Origin: Actinomycetes bacterium
Lineage (GTDB): Bacteria; Actinomycetota; Acidimicrobiia; Acidimicrobiales; SZUA-35
DNA: 18,568 bases
Direction of reading: 5' to 3'
Assembly (NCBI GenBank): GCA_024227975.1
Contig: JAAETV010000024.1
Location: 1-18,568 of the forward strand
The notes under the pieces were generated by a model. That model did no database searches, had not been told where the DNA came from, and worked only from the letters and a program-made list of their open reading frames with translations. Below, piece by piece: positions 7,569 to 15,758 of the stretch. Every line of letters starts with the position of its first letter. The first letter of the stretch is position 1. The position numbers were made by a program, and so were the translations under genes.

Positions 7569-10500
7569 CTAGCGGCGGGGAGCGCCGGCGGCGCGGGCTG
7601 CGTCGTCTTCGTCGGATCCTCTTTCGGGGCGGCTGAGGTCGATGCCGAGCTCCTCGGCGGTGCGGAATAGCTCGTCGTCGAGCTCCCGCATCTCGATCTC
7701 AGCTCCGTCCTCAGCCAGGACCTCGACGTTGAGGCACAGAGCCTGCATCTCCTTGATGAGCACCTTGAAGCTCTCGGGGATACCTGGTTCAGGAATGTTC
7801 TCACCCTTGACGATGGCTTCGTAGACCTTGACTCGGCCCAGAACATCGTCGGATTTGATGGTCAGCAGCTCCTGGAGGCAGTACGCGGCGCCATACGCTT
7901 CGAGCGCCCATACCTCCATCTCGCCGAATCGCTGGCCGCCGAACTGGGCCTTACCACCGAGGGGCCGCTGGGTGATCATGGAGTACGGCCCCGTAGAGCG
8001 AGCGTGGATCTTGTCGTCAACCAGGTGTGACAGCTTCAAGATGTACATGATCCCGACCATGATCGGGGTGTCGAACGCGTCGCCCGTCTGGCCGTCGTAC
8101 AAGGTGGCCTTGCCGTCGGGGCCGATGAGGCGAAGCCCATCGACCGACTCCGGGTTCATGTTCTCGAAGATGCTCTGGATGGTCGGCTTGACTCCCGCCA
8201 GCTCCTCCTCGTCCCACTTGGCCCCGTCGAACACTGGGGTGGCGACGAGGGTGGAGGGGGTGGTGAAAGGACGGGTCTTGGTCTCGGTCCCTCGGACCGG
8301 GGCCTCACCCACTCGCTCACCCTCGACCTCCCAGCCCCAGCGGGCGGCGTAGCCGAGGTGCGCCTCGAGGACCTGACCGACGTTCATCCGGCTGGGAACG
8401 CCGAGCGGGTTCAAGATGATGTCGACCGGGGTGCCGTCAGCCATGTGGGGCATGTCTTCAACGGGCAGGATGCGGGAGATCACACCCTTGTTGCCGTGGC
8501 GACCGGCCAACTTGTCACCAACGCTGATCTTGCGCTTCTGAGCCACATAGACCCGGACCAACTGGTTGACGCCCGGCGGCAGCTCGTGGCTGTCGTCACG
8601 GTTGAATACCTTGACCTCAATGACCTTGCCGGTCTCCCCATGGGGGACCTTCAATGACGTGTCGCGAACCTCGCGGGCCTTCTCACCAAAGATGGCCCGT
8701 AGCAGCCTCTCTTCGGGGGTGAGCTCAGTCTCCCCCTTGGGGGTGACCTTGCCAACCAGAACGTCGCCGGGGCCGACATCGGCGCCAACCCTAATGATGC
8801 CGCGCTCGTCGAGATCGCCCAGGATGTCCTCGGAAAGGTTGGGGATGTCTCGGGTGATCTCTTCGGGGCCGAGCTTGGTGTCCCGAGCGTCGATCTCATG
8901 TTCCTTGATGTGGATCGAGGTCAACACATCATCGCGAGCAAGGCGCTCGGACAAGATGATGGCGTCCTCGAAGTTGTAGCCCTCCCATGGCATGAAGGCC
9001 ACGACGAGGTTCTTACCGAGAGCCAGCTCGCCATTGTCGGTCGAGGGACCGTCGGCCAGCAGGTCGCCGGCCTTGATCCGATCACCAGCGGAGACCCGGG
9101 GCTTCTGGTTGATACACGTGTCCTGGTTCGAGCGGTCGAACTTCAACAGCCGGTGGACCCGGCGGCCGAGATTCTTGTACTCGACGACGAGCTGACGACC
9201 ATCGGCTTCGGAGATAACCCCCTCATCAGGGGCGATGAGGGTGTCGGCAGCATCAGATGCGGCCCGACGCTCGATACCGGTCCCGATATAGGGGGCCTCT
9301 GCGGTCAGCAGGGGCACGGCCTGACGCTGCATATTGGCCCCCATGAGGGCGCGGTTGGCATCGTCGTGTTCGAGGAACGGGATCAGGCCAGTACCGATCG
9401 AGACAATCTGCTTTGGCGAGACGTCCATCATCTGAACTTCGTCTCGGGGGACCTGAGAGATCTCGGTCGTTGCGCCGAAGAAGACGTCGCGCTCCAACTG
9501 GAGCTTCAGGTCACGTAGCGACGCCGCCTGAGGTGAGCGCCGAGCCAAGACCCGGTCGTCGGCGAGGGCGTTGGACTCGGTGAGGCGGGCATTGGCCTGC
9601 GCCACCACATACTCCTCTTCCTCGTCAGCGGTGAGGAAGACTATGTCGTCGGTGACCTGACCGTCTTCGACCTTGCGATACGGGGTCTCGAGGAAGCCGA
9701 AGGCGTTGACCCGGGCGTAGCTCGAGAGGTAACCGATCAGACCGATGTTCGGACCCTCTGGGGTCTCGATCGGACACATCCGGCCGTAGTGGCTGAAGTG
9801 AACGTCACGGACCTCGAACCCTGCACGCTCACGGGACAAGCCGCCCGGGCCGAGGGCCGAGAGACGACGACGGTGGGTCAGGCCCGACAGGGGGTTGACC
9901 TGGTCCATGAACTGGCTGAGTTGGGAGGTCCCGAAGAACTCCTTGATGGCGGCAACCACGGGACGGATATTGATCAGGGTCTGAGGCGTGATGGCCTCGA
10001 CGTCCTGGGTAGTCATGCGCTCCCGGACGACCCGCTCCATACGGGACAGGCCGATACGGACCTGGTTCTGGATCAGCTCACCGACCGAGCGGACCCGGCG
10101 GTTTGCGAAGTGGTCCTGGTCGTCGAGGCGGTAGCCCGGCTCGGCGATCATCAGGTGGAGCAGGTAGGTGGCCGAAGCCAGTACCTCACAGCGAGACAGG
10201 ACAGACTGGTCGATCTCGGGCTTGTCGAGATCGAGCATGGGGAACAGTCGTTCCAGCTTGTCGATCTCGGGGCCGAGCTTGCGGTTCAGCTTGTATCGAC
10301 CAACCCGGGAGAGGTCGTAGCGTCGGTTCTCGAAGAAGGCGTTGCGGAGGTAGGTGCGAGCCGCTTCCAAGGTCGGGGGCTCGCCGGGCCGGGCCCGCTT
10401 GTAGATCTCGACGAGGGCTTCGTCTTGGGTGGGGGCGATCTCGCGATCCTTCTCCCACTGGCCTTCCAAGAACTCGTAGTGACGGACAAAGGCCTCCAGG

Positions 10501-11156
10501 AACCCGGGGGCGTTCTCCTCGTCATAGCCCAGGGCCCGAAGCATGGTGAACAGTGACAGGCGGCGCTTGCGGGCCACCCGGACACCAGCGGTTGGATCCT
10601 TCCCTGGCTTCTGCTCGACGTCGAACTCGATCCACTCGCCCCGGTAGGGATGAATGGTGCCGGTGACCATCTGGTGCTTGGCCAGGTTCCGGAGACGGAA
10701 TCGTTCACCGGGCTGGAAGATGACACCAGGTGAGCGAACGAGCTGGGAGACGACGACACGCTCGGTGCCGTTGATCACGAACGTGCCCTTGTCGGTCATC
10801 ATGGGGAAGTCGCCCATGAAGACGGTCTGCTCTTTGATCTCGCCGGTCGATGCATTGATGAAACGGGCCCGAACGAAGATCGGGGCCGAATACGTCATGT
10901 CCTTTTCTTTACACTCTTCGACCGAGAACTTGGGATACGGTTTCAGATCCTCATCGTGAGGATCGAACTCAAGTTCGAGCTGAAGGGTTTCCGTGAAGTC
11001 CCGAATAGGGCTGATATCACGGAAAGCATCGGACAGACCCTGCTCCAGGAACCAACGAAACGAATCACGTTGGACGGCGATCAGATCAGGGAGCTCGAGA
11101 GCTTCCTGTAGATTACCAAAGGAGTAGCGGTCGCGAGCGACAGTACGTGCAGGCAA
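7569..11156 (-). CDS. rpoB: RNA polymerase beta subunit
   Basis: A 1195-aa protein covering the full RpoB fold. The rifampicin pocket reads [17 protein letters not shown] (around 409-425), followed by [13 protein letters not shown]. The positions of E. coli D516, H526 and S531 are wild-type (Asp418, His428, Ser433), but E. coli N518 is Val420. The C-terminal [13 protein letters not shown] clamp-contact stretch is present. The start is TTG 11156: no in-frame ATG or GTG lies close upstream, and the conserved N-terminus (RYSFGN) begins 10 residues later, so a downstream start would remove it. GGTGGTG a few nt upstream is a modest ribosome binding site. A consensus promoter at 11327-11355 gives it a leader of about 165 nt, while readthrough from rplJL is also possible. 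Confidence 0.98.
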   Translation of the reverse strand: MPARTVARDRYSFGNLQEALELPDLIAVQRDSFRWFLEQGLSDAFRDISPIRDFTETLQLELEFDPHDEDLKPYPKFSVEECKEKDMTYSAPIFVRARFINASTGEIKEQTVFMGDFPMMTDKGTFVINGTERVVVSQLVRSPGVIFQPGERFRLRNLAKHQMVTGTIHPYRGEWIEFDVEQKPGKDPTAGVRVARKRRLSLFTMLRALGYDEENAPGFLEAFVRHYEFLEGQWEKDREIAPTQDEALVEIYKRARPGEPPTLEAARTYLRNAFFENRRYDLSRVGRYKLNRKLGPEIDKLERLFPMLDLDKPEIDQSVLSRCEVLASATYLLHLMIAEPGYRLDDQDHFANRRVRSVGELIQNQVRIGLSRMERVVRERMTTQDVEAITPQTLINIRPVVAAIKEFFGTSQLSQFMDQVNPLSGLTHRRRLSALGPGGLSRERAGFEVRDVHFSHYGRMCPIETPEGPNIGLIGYLSSYARVNAFGFLETPYRKVEDGQVTDDIVFLTADEEEEYVVAQANARLTESNALADDRVLARRSPQAASLRDLKLQLERDVFFGATTEISQVPRDEVQMMDVSPKQIVSIGTGLIPFLEHDDANRALMGANMQRQAVPLLTAEAPYIGTGIERRAASDAADTLIAPDEGVISEADGRQLVVEYKNLGRRVHRLLKFDRSNQDTCINQKPRVSAGDRIKAGDLLADGPSTDNGELALGKNLVVAFMPWEGYNFEDAIILSERLARDDVLTSIHIKEHEIDARDTKLGPEEITRDIPNLSEDILGDLDERGIIRVGADVGPGDVLVGKVTPKGETELTPEERLLRAIFGEKAREVRDTSLKVPHGETGKVIEVKVFNRDDSHELPPGVNQLVRVYVAQKRKISVGDKLAGRHGNKGVISRILPVEDMPHMADGTPVDIILNPLGVPSRMNVGQVLEAHLGYAARWGWEVEGERVGEAPVRGTETKTRPFTTPSTLVATPVFDGAKWDEEELAGVKPTIQSIFENMNPESVDGLRLIGPDGKATLYDGQTGDAFDTPIMVGIMYILKLSHLVDDKIHARSTGPYSMITQRPLGGKAQFGGQRFGEMEVWALEAYGAAYCLQELLTIKSDDVLGRVKVYEAIVKGENIPEPGIPESFKVLIKEMQALCLNVEVLAEDGAEIEMRELDDELFRTAEELGIDLSRPERGSDEDDAARAAGAPRR

Positions 11157-11320
11157 GAGGCACCACCAGATTGACCACGAGGAGCTACGGAGCGTGCCTG
11201 AACACAGTTGACCAGTTTCGGACTGTTACCCAGCATCAGCAAAGGCCCGAAACGGACAAGGGGAGCAAGCACGGCTTATCCAGCCTATGCCGCGCGTGGT
11301 GAACCAACAACCAAATTGGT
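11157..11320 (-). other. Predicted rpoB 5' leader, about 165 nt
   Basis: This is the untranslated stretch between the predicted start of transcription and the TTG start codon. It holds a 7-bp inverted repeat, GTTTCGG (11215-11221) with CCGAAAC (11247-11253), around a 25-nt loop. I see no coding sequence in it, and the structure matches no riboswitch that I recognise. It could serve transcriptional attenuation or mRNA stability. Confidence 0.4.
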
Positions 11321-11326
11321 CGCGGC

Positions 11327-11355
11327 ATCGTAAGAGACCCGCGGCGACAGGTCAA
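11327..11355 (-). promoter_or_regulatory. Consensus housekeeping promoter for rpoB-rpoC
   Basis: On the minus strand TTGACC (11355-11350) and TACGAT (11332-11327) are separated by exactly 17 nt. This is the best promoter in the window: five of six matches to the -35 consensus and four of six to the -10 consensus. The transcription start is expected near 11320. Confidence 0.75.
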
Positions 11356-11371
11356 GGTTCTTTGTCGAAAC

Positions 11372-11446
11372 ACCCGACAACGGGTCCCCCCGGGAACAGC
11401 CAGACCCCTACGGGGAAGCCGGTTCCCGGCCATCCGTAGGGGTCTG
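11372..11446 (-). terminator. Attenuator or terminator hairpins between rplL and rpoB
   Basis: A 13-bp perfect stem, CAGACCCCTACGG (11401-11413) with CCGTAGGGGTCTG (11434-11446), encloses a second stem, GCCGG/CCGGC. A smaller stem, ACCCG/CGGGT (11372-11376 with 11381-11385), follows downstream on the minus strand. There is no long T-run after them. They lie just upstream of the rpoB promoter, where E. coli has a partial terminator and an RNase III site that make rpoBC expression lower than that of the ribosomal proteins. A similar role here is inference. Confidence 0.6.
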
Positions 11447-11515
11447 TTGCATTCTTCACATCGTCTGCTGGCACCCGACGCGCTCAGTGATATCTTCTCA
11501 CCCAGGGCGGCACGC

Positions 11516-11548
11516 GACAGCCAGATCGGGGGCGCTAGGTCAAGTCGA
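11516..11548. repeat. Imperfect direct repeat, downstream copy of the rplL 3' end
   Basis: This 33-nt stretch matches 11612-11643: GACAGCC, then one mismatch in the next pair, GATC, a variable 6-7 nt, and then the 14-nt identity CTAGGTCAAGTCGA. The second copy overlaps the rplL stop and last codons; this one is noncoding, so it looks like a partial tandem duplication. Confidence 0.6.
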
Positions 11549-11579
11549 GTGCGCCGGGACGGGGCCTGGCGCCTGGAGT

Positions 11580-11595
11580 TTGGCCTAGCGGCCAA
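11580..11595 (-). terminator. Short hairpin after rplL
   Basis: TTGGCC (11580-11585) pairs with GGCCAA (11590-11595) around a 4-nt loop, about 35 nt past the rplL stop. No T-run follows, so it is more likely a 3' end stabiliser or part of the larger intergenic structure than a terminator on its own. Confidence 0.3.
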
Positions 11596-11611
11596 GCTCT
11601 CGGACGGTACC

Positions 11612-11643
11612 GACAGCCCGATCAAGACACTAGGTCAAGTCGA
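11612..11643. repeat. Imperfect direct repeat, copy covering the rplL stop
   Basis: The partner of 11516-11548, 95 nt apart. It contains the last four rplL codons and the stop (CTAGGTCAAGTCGA on the plus strand) plus 18 nt beyond. Confidence 0.6.
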
Positions 11644-12013
11644 CGCTGCCGCCGGCTTCTTCCAGCCTGGTCTTGGCGGCCTCAGCGTCGTCCTTGGACT
11701 GGCCTTCGAGGACAGCCTTGGGGGTGCCCTCGACCAGTTCCTTGGCTTCCTTGAGGCCCAGGCTGGTCAGCTCACGAACGGCCTTGATGACCTGGATCTT
11801 CTTGTCGCCGGCCGCGGTGAGAACGACATCGAATGAGTCCTTCTCCTCGACTGGTTCTTCGCCGCCACCACCACCGGTGGGGGCCGCGACGGCGACCGGA
11901 GCGGCCGCGGTGACGCCGAACTTCTCTTCGAAGTCCTTCAGTAGCTCGGACAGCTCCAGCACGCTCATGCTGGAAATGGCCTCGAGGATGTCGTCTTTGG
12001 TCATTGTTGCCAT
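11630..12013 (-). CDS. rplL: 50S ribosomal protein L7/L12
   Basis: A 127-aa protein of usual length. The N-terminal dimerisation domain (about 1-35: [18 protein letters not shown]) is followed by an Ala/Gly/Pro/Glu hinge (about 36-58) with a GGGGG run, then the C-terminal domain with EKDSFDVVL and the conserved [21 protein letters not shown] helices that recruit translation factors such as EF-Tu and EF-G. It starts 3 nt after the rplJ stop, so both are made from one message; the 4:1 or 6:1 excess of L12 over L10 in ribosomes needs stronger translation of this gene. GGAG 11 nt upstream supports ATG 12013; the second ATG at 12004 is an alternative. Confidence 0.98.
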   Translation of the reverse strand: MATMTKDDILEAISSMSVLELSELLKDFEEKFGVTAAAPVAVAAPTGGGGGEEPVEEKDSFDVVLTAAGDKKIQVIKAVRELTSLGLKEAKELVEGTPKAVLEGQSKDDAEAAKTRLEEAGGSVDLT

Positions 12014-12016
12014 GGT

Positions 12017-12706
12017 TCAGTCTTCTCCGTCGTTCTCGGCGGCGGTGGGGCTTGAGCCCTCATCGCTGGTTTCATTGTTGTCAGATGCTTCAGGGACGTC
12101 GACGGCTCCGTCGTCCCCAGATGGGGCCTCGGCGGGGGCATCGGCTTCAGGGGCGGGGGCATCGGCGCCACCGCCCTTCTCGATGAGGGCTTGGAGCCCG
12201 TAGGCAAAGTCGCGGGGGACGGCTTGGAGCAATCCAGCGAATTGCTGCATGGGGGCTGCCAGGAGCCCGGCCAGTTTGGCCAGGAGTACGTCGCGTGGCT
12301 CGATGTTGGCCAGTTGGCGTACCCCATCGGCGTCGAGGGGGGCTCCGTCGAGAAGCCCTCCCTTGATCACCAGGTCGGGGTTCGCGACGGCAAAGTCGTT
12401 GAGGACCTTGGCTACGGTGACCACATCGCCGGCTTCCCCGTCAGGGGTCGTCTCGGTGAACGTCAACGCGGTTGGGCCGACGAGGTATTCCTCGATGTCG
12501 ACCCCAGCTTCAGAAGCTGCTCGTCTGACGAGCGTGTTCTTGTAGACCTTGTAGGCCCCACCGGCTGGTCGCAAGTTGCGTCGAAGCTCTGCGAGCGCCT
12601 TCACGCTGAGGCCGCGGTACTCAGTCACTAGGACCGACGGCGACCCAGAGAAACGTTCCTTGACTTCGGTGACGATTGCCACCTTGTCCGCTCTCGGGTT
12701 GTCCAT
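12017..12706 (-). CDS. rplJ: 50S ribosomal protein L10 with acidic C-terminal tail
   Basis: A 229-aa L10, the base of the ribosomal stalk, which binds 23S rRNA through its N-terminal domain and L7/L12 dimers through its C-terminal helix. The N-terminal part is canonical (VAIVTEVKERF, VTEYRGLSV, YKVYKNTLVRRA). After about residue 175 a tail of about 50 residues, rich in Ala, Pro, Asp, Glu and Ser, extends beyond the usual 165-180 aa. The start is ATG 12706, set by a textbook AAAGGAGGT ribosome binding site; a longer in-frame reading upstream lacks one. The 225-nt region before it is a likely L10-binding leader for autoregulation. rplL follows 3 nt downstream. Confidence 0.97.
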   Translation of the reverse strand: MDNPRADKVAIVTEVKERFSGSPSVLVTEYRGLSVKALAELRRNLRPAGGAYKVYKNTLVRRAASEAGVDIEEYLVGPTALTFTETTPDGEAGDVVTVAKVLNDFAVANPDLVIKGGLLDGAPLDADGVRQLANIEPRDVLLAKLAGLLAAPMQQFAGLLQAVPRDFAYGLQALIEKGGGADAPAPEADAPAEAPSGDDGAVDVPEASDNNETSDEGSSPTAAENDGED

Positions 12707-12931
12707 GTCGCACCTCCTTTCTTGTGTGATGTGTTGGGTTTGTGTGGTTGTTCGGCGTCCAGATTTCGCCGACACGTACCCACGAACCCGGCCTGAGCCG
12801 AGCACATCACGTCACCCTGCAAGGCGGGGTGTCAATGAGGAAGGGTCACCTCGTCAGGGTTTATCCGGCCGGGCCGGCACCTGAGATCTCGGGCGATATG
12901 AACTTGTATGCCGTTGATTGCTCTTTGCAGG
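12707..12931 (-). promoter_or_regulatory. Candidate L10 leader (autoregulatory 5' region of rplJL)
   Basis: The 225 nt between rplA and rplJ carry no gene. On the minus strand they contain stem-forming elements: CCGGC/GCCGG (12865-12877) and CACCC/GGGTG (12813-12831). In most bacteria this spot holds the RNA bound by the L10-L12 complex to repress its own operon. I assign it by position and stem content; I cannot confirm the kink-turn by eye. A TTGACA hexamer (12835-12830) is present but has no good -10 partner. Confidence 0.5.
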
Positions 12932-13636
12932 CTAGGCGGTTGCTAGCTCATCGAGGCGGCCCGGATCGATTTTGACACCAGGGCCCATGGTCGAGGAGAG
13001 GGTCACCTTCTTGACGTAGCGTCCCTTGGTCGAGGCGGGACGGACCCGGTTGATCTCCTCGATGAGGGTGCTGAGGTTCAACTTCAGGGCATCGGGATCG
13101 AAGCTGGCCTTGCCGATCGAGACGTGCACATTGCCATATCGGTCGGTGCGATACTCGACTGTGCCACCCTTGAACTCGCTGACAGCCTTGGCCGTATCAG
13201 GGGTGACGGTACCGGTCTTGGGGTTCGGCATCAGACCGCGAGGCCCCAGTACGCGCCCGAGCTTGCCGACCTGGGGCATCAGGTCAGGGGTAGCGATGGC
13301 GAGATCAAAATCGAGCATGCCCCCTTCGACCTCAGCCACCAAGTCCTCGGCTCCGACCAGATCAGCGCCGGCCTCGGTGGCAGCAGCGGCCGCATCACCC
13401 GATGCAAACACAGCAACCCTGACCGTCTTGCCGGTACCAGAGGGGAGAGCGACCGTACCGCGGACGATCTGATCGGCCTTGCGGGGATCGACACCAAGGG
13501 TCATGGCGATGTCGATCGACTCGTCGAACTTGGCCGAGGCCAGGCTCTTGACCAGCTCGACGGCCTCACCCGGTCCGTGGAGGTGCTCCCGATCGTAGCG
13601 ACGAGTTGCGTCCTTGTACTTCTTTCCATTCGCCAT
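12932..13636 (-). CDS. rplA: 50S ribosomal protein L1
   Basis: A 234-aa L1 of typical length. It binds 23S rRNA at the mobile stalk near the E site, and in many bacteria also its own mRNA as a repressor. Recognisable family stretches are [16 protein letters not shown], the [12 protein letters not shown] loop and the C-terminal [17 protein letters not shown]. The start is ATG 13636 (MANGKKYKD) with GGGAG at a suitable distance; an in-frame upstream extension would lack an RBS. The intergenic region before it has a 7-bp hairpin. It follows rplK in the usual L11-L1 order. Confidence 0.97.
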   Translation of the reverse strand: MANGKKYKDATRRYDREHLHGPGEAVELVKSLASAKFDESIDIAMTLGVDPRKADQIVRGTVALPSGTGKTVRVAVFASGDAAAAATEAGADLVGAEDLVAEVEGGMLDFDLAIATPDLMPQVGKLGRVLGPRGLMPNPKTGTVTPDTAKAVSEFKGGTVEYRTDRYGNVHVSIGKASFDPDALKLNLSTLIEEINRVRPASTKGRYVKKVTLSSTMGPGVKIDPGRLDELATA

Positions 13637-13655
13637 TGTCGGCTCCCGTTGGTTG

Positions 13656-13673
13656 GCAGTCCTGGCGGACTGC
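13656..13673 (-). promoter_or_regulatory. Hairpin in the rplK-rplA gap, close to the rplA ribosome binding site
   Basis: GCAGTCC (13656-13662) pairs with GGACTGC (13667-13673) around a 4-nt loop. It lies about 20 nt upstream of the rplA start, inside the 124-nt gap, and could control rplA translation or mRNA processing. Its link to L1 binding is speculation. Confidence 0.4.
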
Positions 13674-13760
13674 GGCACGTAACGAAGTTCAGCGGCTGCC
13701 AAACCTCGCGCTGTCGGGCTCGGTCCTCCCGAACAGGCTTGGATCTGTTGATGGTGGCTG

Positions 13761-14189
13761 TCAGCCGCGGACGGCTACACCCATCTGACGGGCAGTGCCC
13801 GCAACCTGCTTCTTGGCCGCCTCGATGTCGTATGCATTGAGATCGGGCATCTTGACCTCAGCGATTTCAGTGAGTTGGGCTTCGGTGATCGTGCCCGCTG
13901 GTTCACGGAGGGGATCACCAGCACCCTTCTCGATCCTGGCCGCCTTCTTGATCAGCTCCGCCGTCGGCGGGGTCTTCAGGATGAACGAGAACGTCCGATC
14001 CTCGAAGACCGAGATCTCGACCGGGACGACCTGACCGCGTTGGGACTCGGTTCGGGCGTTGTACTCCTTGCAGAAATCCATGATGGCGAGCCCATAGGGG
14101 CCGAGCGCCGTACCAACCGGCGGAGCCGGTGATGCCTGACCGGCAGGAATCTGGATTTTCACGACAGCAAGTAATTGCTTCTTTGCCAT
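13761..14189 (-). CDS. rplK: 50S ribosomal protein L11
   Basis: A 142-aa L11, normal length, which binds the GTPase-associated centre of 23S rRNA and is the thiopeptide-sensitive site. The N-terminal [18 protein letters not shown] and the following [16 protein letters not shown] loop with its conserved prolines are complete, and the C-terminal RNA-binding domain includes [19 protein letters not shown]. The start is ATG 14189; the upstream in-frame stretch has no RBS and unrelated sequence, so it is a shadow. The Shine-Dalgarno (GAAAG) is modest. It lies 103 nt after nusG, with a hairpin in between. Confidence 0.98.
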   Translation of the reverse strand: MAKKQLLAVVKIQIPAGQASPAPPVGTALGPYGLAIMDFCKEYNARTESQRGQVVPVEISVFEDRTFSFILKTPPTAELIKKAARIEKGAGDPLREPAGTITEAQLTEIAEVKMPDLNAYDIEAAKKQVAGTARQMGVAVRG

Positions 14190-14271
14190 TGGCTTTCTTT
14201 CGTGATGGTGCCAGCCCGCTCTCGGGCGACGAATCAGTGTGCCGGTCGCCCCACAGTGGACGCAACCTCCG

Positions 14272-14286
14272 GCGCCCGAAGGGCGC
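14272..14286 (-). terminator. GC-rich hairpin after nusG
   Basis: GCGCCC (14272-14277) and GGGCGC (14281-14286) form a 6-bp stem with a 3-nt loop, starting 6 nt past the nusG stop. There is no T-run after it, so it may be an attenuator or an mRNA end stabiliser that uncouples secE-nusG from rplKA. Confidence 0.45.
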
Positions 14287-14292
14287 ACTAGA

Positions 14293-15189
14293 TCAAATCT
14301 TGCCGACCTGAGCGAATTCGAGCTCGACTGGAGTTTCGCGGCCGAAGATGTTGACCAGCACCTTGAGCTTGAGCTGATCTTCGTTGATCTCAACGATCTC
14401 ACCCTGGAAGTCGGCGAAGGGACCTTCCTTGACCCGGACGGTCTCCCCCATCCCGTATTCCAGCCGAGGCCGGCCCTTGCGGCTTGGCTCATCACCCTCG
14501 TCCTTGGCCGACAGGAACGACTCGACGTCGCGACGAGGCAGCGGCGACGGTTTGTTGCCGGCTCCGACGAAGCCCGTCACCCCAGGGGTGTTGCGAACGA
14601 CGAACCAGGAATCATCGTCGAGACGCATCCGAACCAGCAGGTAGCCTGGAAAGACCTTCTTCTGGACGACGACCTTCTTGCCGTTCTTGAAATCAACGAC
14701 ATCTTCGAGGGGGATCACGATCTCGAAGATGCGCTCCTCCATGTTCATCGACTGGGTACGGGCGGCCAGGTTCGACTTGACCTTGTTCTCGTAGCCCGAC
14801 TGGGTGTGGAGAACATACCAACGTCCCGGTCGATCATAGGGTGACTCCCGCTTGACCGGAGGTGCCTCTTCTTCCTGGGCTGATTCAACCGCCTCTGCCT
14901 CTTTGGCTTCCGTCTCAGCCCCGGCCTCGGCCACCTCGGTCTCGGGGACGACCTCAACCGCGGGCTCGGCCACCTCGGTCTCGGAGACGGCCTCGGCCAC
15001 CTCGGTCTCGGCCACCTCGGTCTCGGGGATGACCTCGGCTGCGGGCTCGGCTTCAACCGTTGGCTCGGGAGTCGGCTCAACCTCGTCAACGGTCACGTCA
15101 TCGGTGATGACTGAGGACTCTGCTCCAACGGCGTCGTCTTCGACCTCCGTCACCTGTTCCATGTCGCTGGCTTCATTGGTCACGGTCAC
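14293..15189 (-). CDS. nusG: Transcription elongation/termination factor NusG with acidic repeat extension
   Basis: A 298-aa protein. The NGN domain starts at [12 protein letters not shown] (about 123) and includes [10 protein letters not shown]; a KOW domain ([16 protein letters not shown] onwards, about 250) ends the protein. NusG binds the RNA polymerase clamp formed by beta' and beta, both encoded downstream, and links transcription to Rho or to ribosomal S10. Residues 1-120 form an acidic, probably disordered extension with four ETEVAE copies and a duplicated [12 protein letters not shown] unit. Such extensions occur in actinobacterial NusG, so the extension itself is not novel. The start GTG 15189 overlaps the secE stop (GTGA), implying translational coupling; GTG 15183 and ATG 15163 are in-frame alternatives. 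Confidence 0.97.
   Translation of the reverse strand: MTVTNEASDMEQVTEVEDDAVGAESSVITDDVTVDEVEPTPEPTVEAEPAAEVIPETEVAETEVAEAVSETEVAEPAVEVVPETEVAEAGAETEAKEAEAVESAQEEEAPPVKRESPYDRPGRWYVLHTQSGYENKVKSNLAARTQSMNMEERIFEIVIPLEDVVDFKNGKKVVVQKKVFPGYLLVRMRLDDDSWFVVRNTPGVTGFVGAGNKPSPLPRRDVESFLSAKDEGDEPSRKGRPRLEYGMGETVRVKEGPFADFQGEIVEINEDQLKLKVLVNIFGRETPVELEFAQVGKI
14931..15050. repeat. In-frame tandem repeats inside nusG
   Basis: The 15-mer CCACCTCGGTCTCGG occurs at 14931, 14970, 14997 and 15012 (spacings 39, 27 and 15 nt, all multiples of three). A longer 81-nt period also relates 14931-14969 to 15012-15050. The repeats encode ETEVAE-type units of the acidic NusG extension and are likely to vary between strains by slippage or recombination. 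Confidence 0.9.
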
Positions 15190-15482
15190 AACCTCAATAG
15201 CTGGATAACGCCTTCACTGAACAGGAAATCGAGCAACGCGATCAGGCCGGTGACCAGAGCCAGGGTCACCAACACCACGATGGTGTAGTTGATGACCTCG
15301 TTCCTGGTCGGCCAACTGACTCGCCGGAGCTCGGAATTGACCTCGGACAGATACTGACGTGGGGTCGCCCGCTCGGTTGAAGCGGTCGCCTTCGGGTCGC
15401 GCTTGGACGCGACCGGATTGCCCTCGTCGTCGAGCTGCCCCTGTCGTTGCAGGTATCGGCGCTGTTCCCGGTTCATCGCCAT
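15186..15482 (-). CDS. secE: Preprotein translocase subunit SecE
   Basis: A 98-aa single-membrane-span SecE, the small essential clamp subunit that stabilises SecY in the Sec translocon. A charged cytoplasmic N-terminus (1-45) leads to the conserved amphipathic motif [17 protein letters not shown] (about 47-63), followed by the single C-terminal membrane helix (about 66-90). The length is typical of actinobacterial SecE. The start is ATG 15482, with GAGG upstream; a second ATG 6 nt later is an alternative. The gene overlaps nusG by four bases and lies 51 nt after tRNA-Trp, the classic arrangement. Confidence 0.97.
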   Translation of the reverse strand: MAMNREQRRYLQRQGQLDDEGNPVASKRDPKATASTERATPRQYLSEVNSELRRVSWPTRNEVINYTIVVLVTLALVTGLIALLDFLFSEGVIQLLRL

Positions 15483-15533
15483 GTTGTCACTGCCTCATAT
15501 TCTCGTTCGTACTACGCGCCTCGGCGCTGAGAG

Positions 15534-15606
15534 CAGGGCAGGAGGGAATCGAACCCCCAACCTTCGGTTTTGGAGACCGGCGCTCTGCCAGTTGAGCTAC
15601 TGCCCT
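15534..15606 (-). tRNA. tRNA-Trp (anticodon CCA)
   Basis: The 73 nt fold as a cloverleaf. Acceptor stem AGGGCAG pairs with CTGCCCT; D stem GCTC/GAGC has an 8-nt loop; the anticodon loop CTCCAAA carries CCA (15573-15571); the T arm is GGGGG-TTCGATT-CCCTC; the discriminator is G. The 3' CCA is not encoded. One base pair at the top of the anticodon stem (27-43) reads C-A, where I would expect C-G; the rest is paired. tRNA-Trp directly before secE is common in actinobacteria. Confidence 0.96.
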
Positions 15607-15758
15607 AGATCCACCCTCTGGAACCTTGCAACTCGGCGTGGCATTCGACAGATTTCTCGTCGAGCGCAACCGGGCGCCATAGGGCTCTAATGAGACTAGC
15701 AGGAGCCGGCAGGGGAAACGCCTCAGGTTTCACCGAGTCAAGATCAGCTGAGATGAAA

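Noticed and set aside
9789..10556. Long plus-strand reading frame (255 codons) opposite rpoB
   Set aside because: It lies wholly inside rpoB on the opposite strand. High GC content lengthens such antisense frames; no RBS or recognisable domain is seen.
12830..12835. Perfect TTGACA as a promoter for rplJ
   Set aside because: No acceptable -10 hexamer lies 16-18 nt downstream on the minus strand (the nearest has three matches).
14931..15050. Regular repeats considered as a CRISPR array
   Set aside because: Copies are 15 nt, unevenly spaced by multiples of three and in frame within nusG, so they are coding repeats.
14852..15208. Repetitive Ser/Ala/Thr plus-strand frame
   Set aside because: It is the complement of the nusG acidic repeats and has no ribosome binding site or sign of function.
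15736..15741. TTGACT as -35 box for tRNA-Trp-secE
   Set aside because: The expected -10 position is TTTCCC; no promoter pair can be supported although one must exist nearby.
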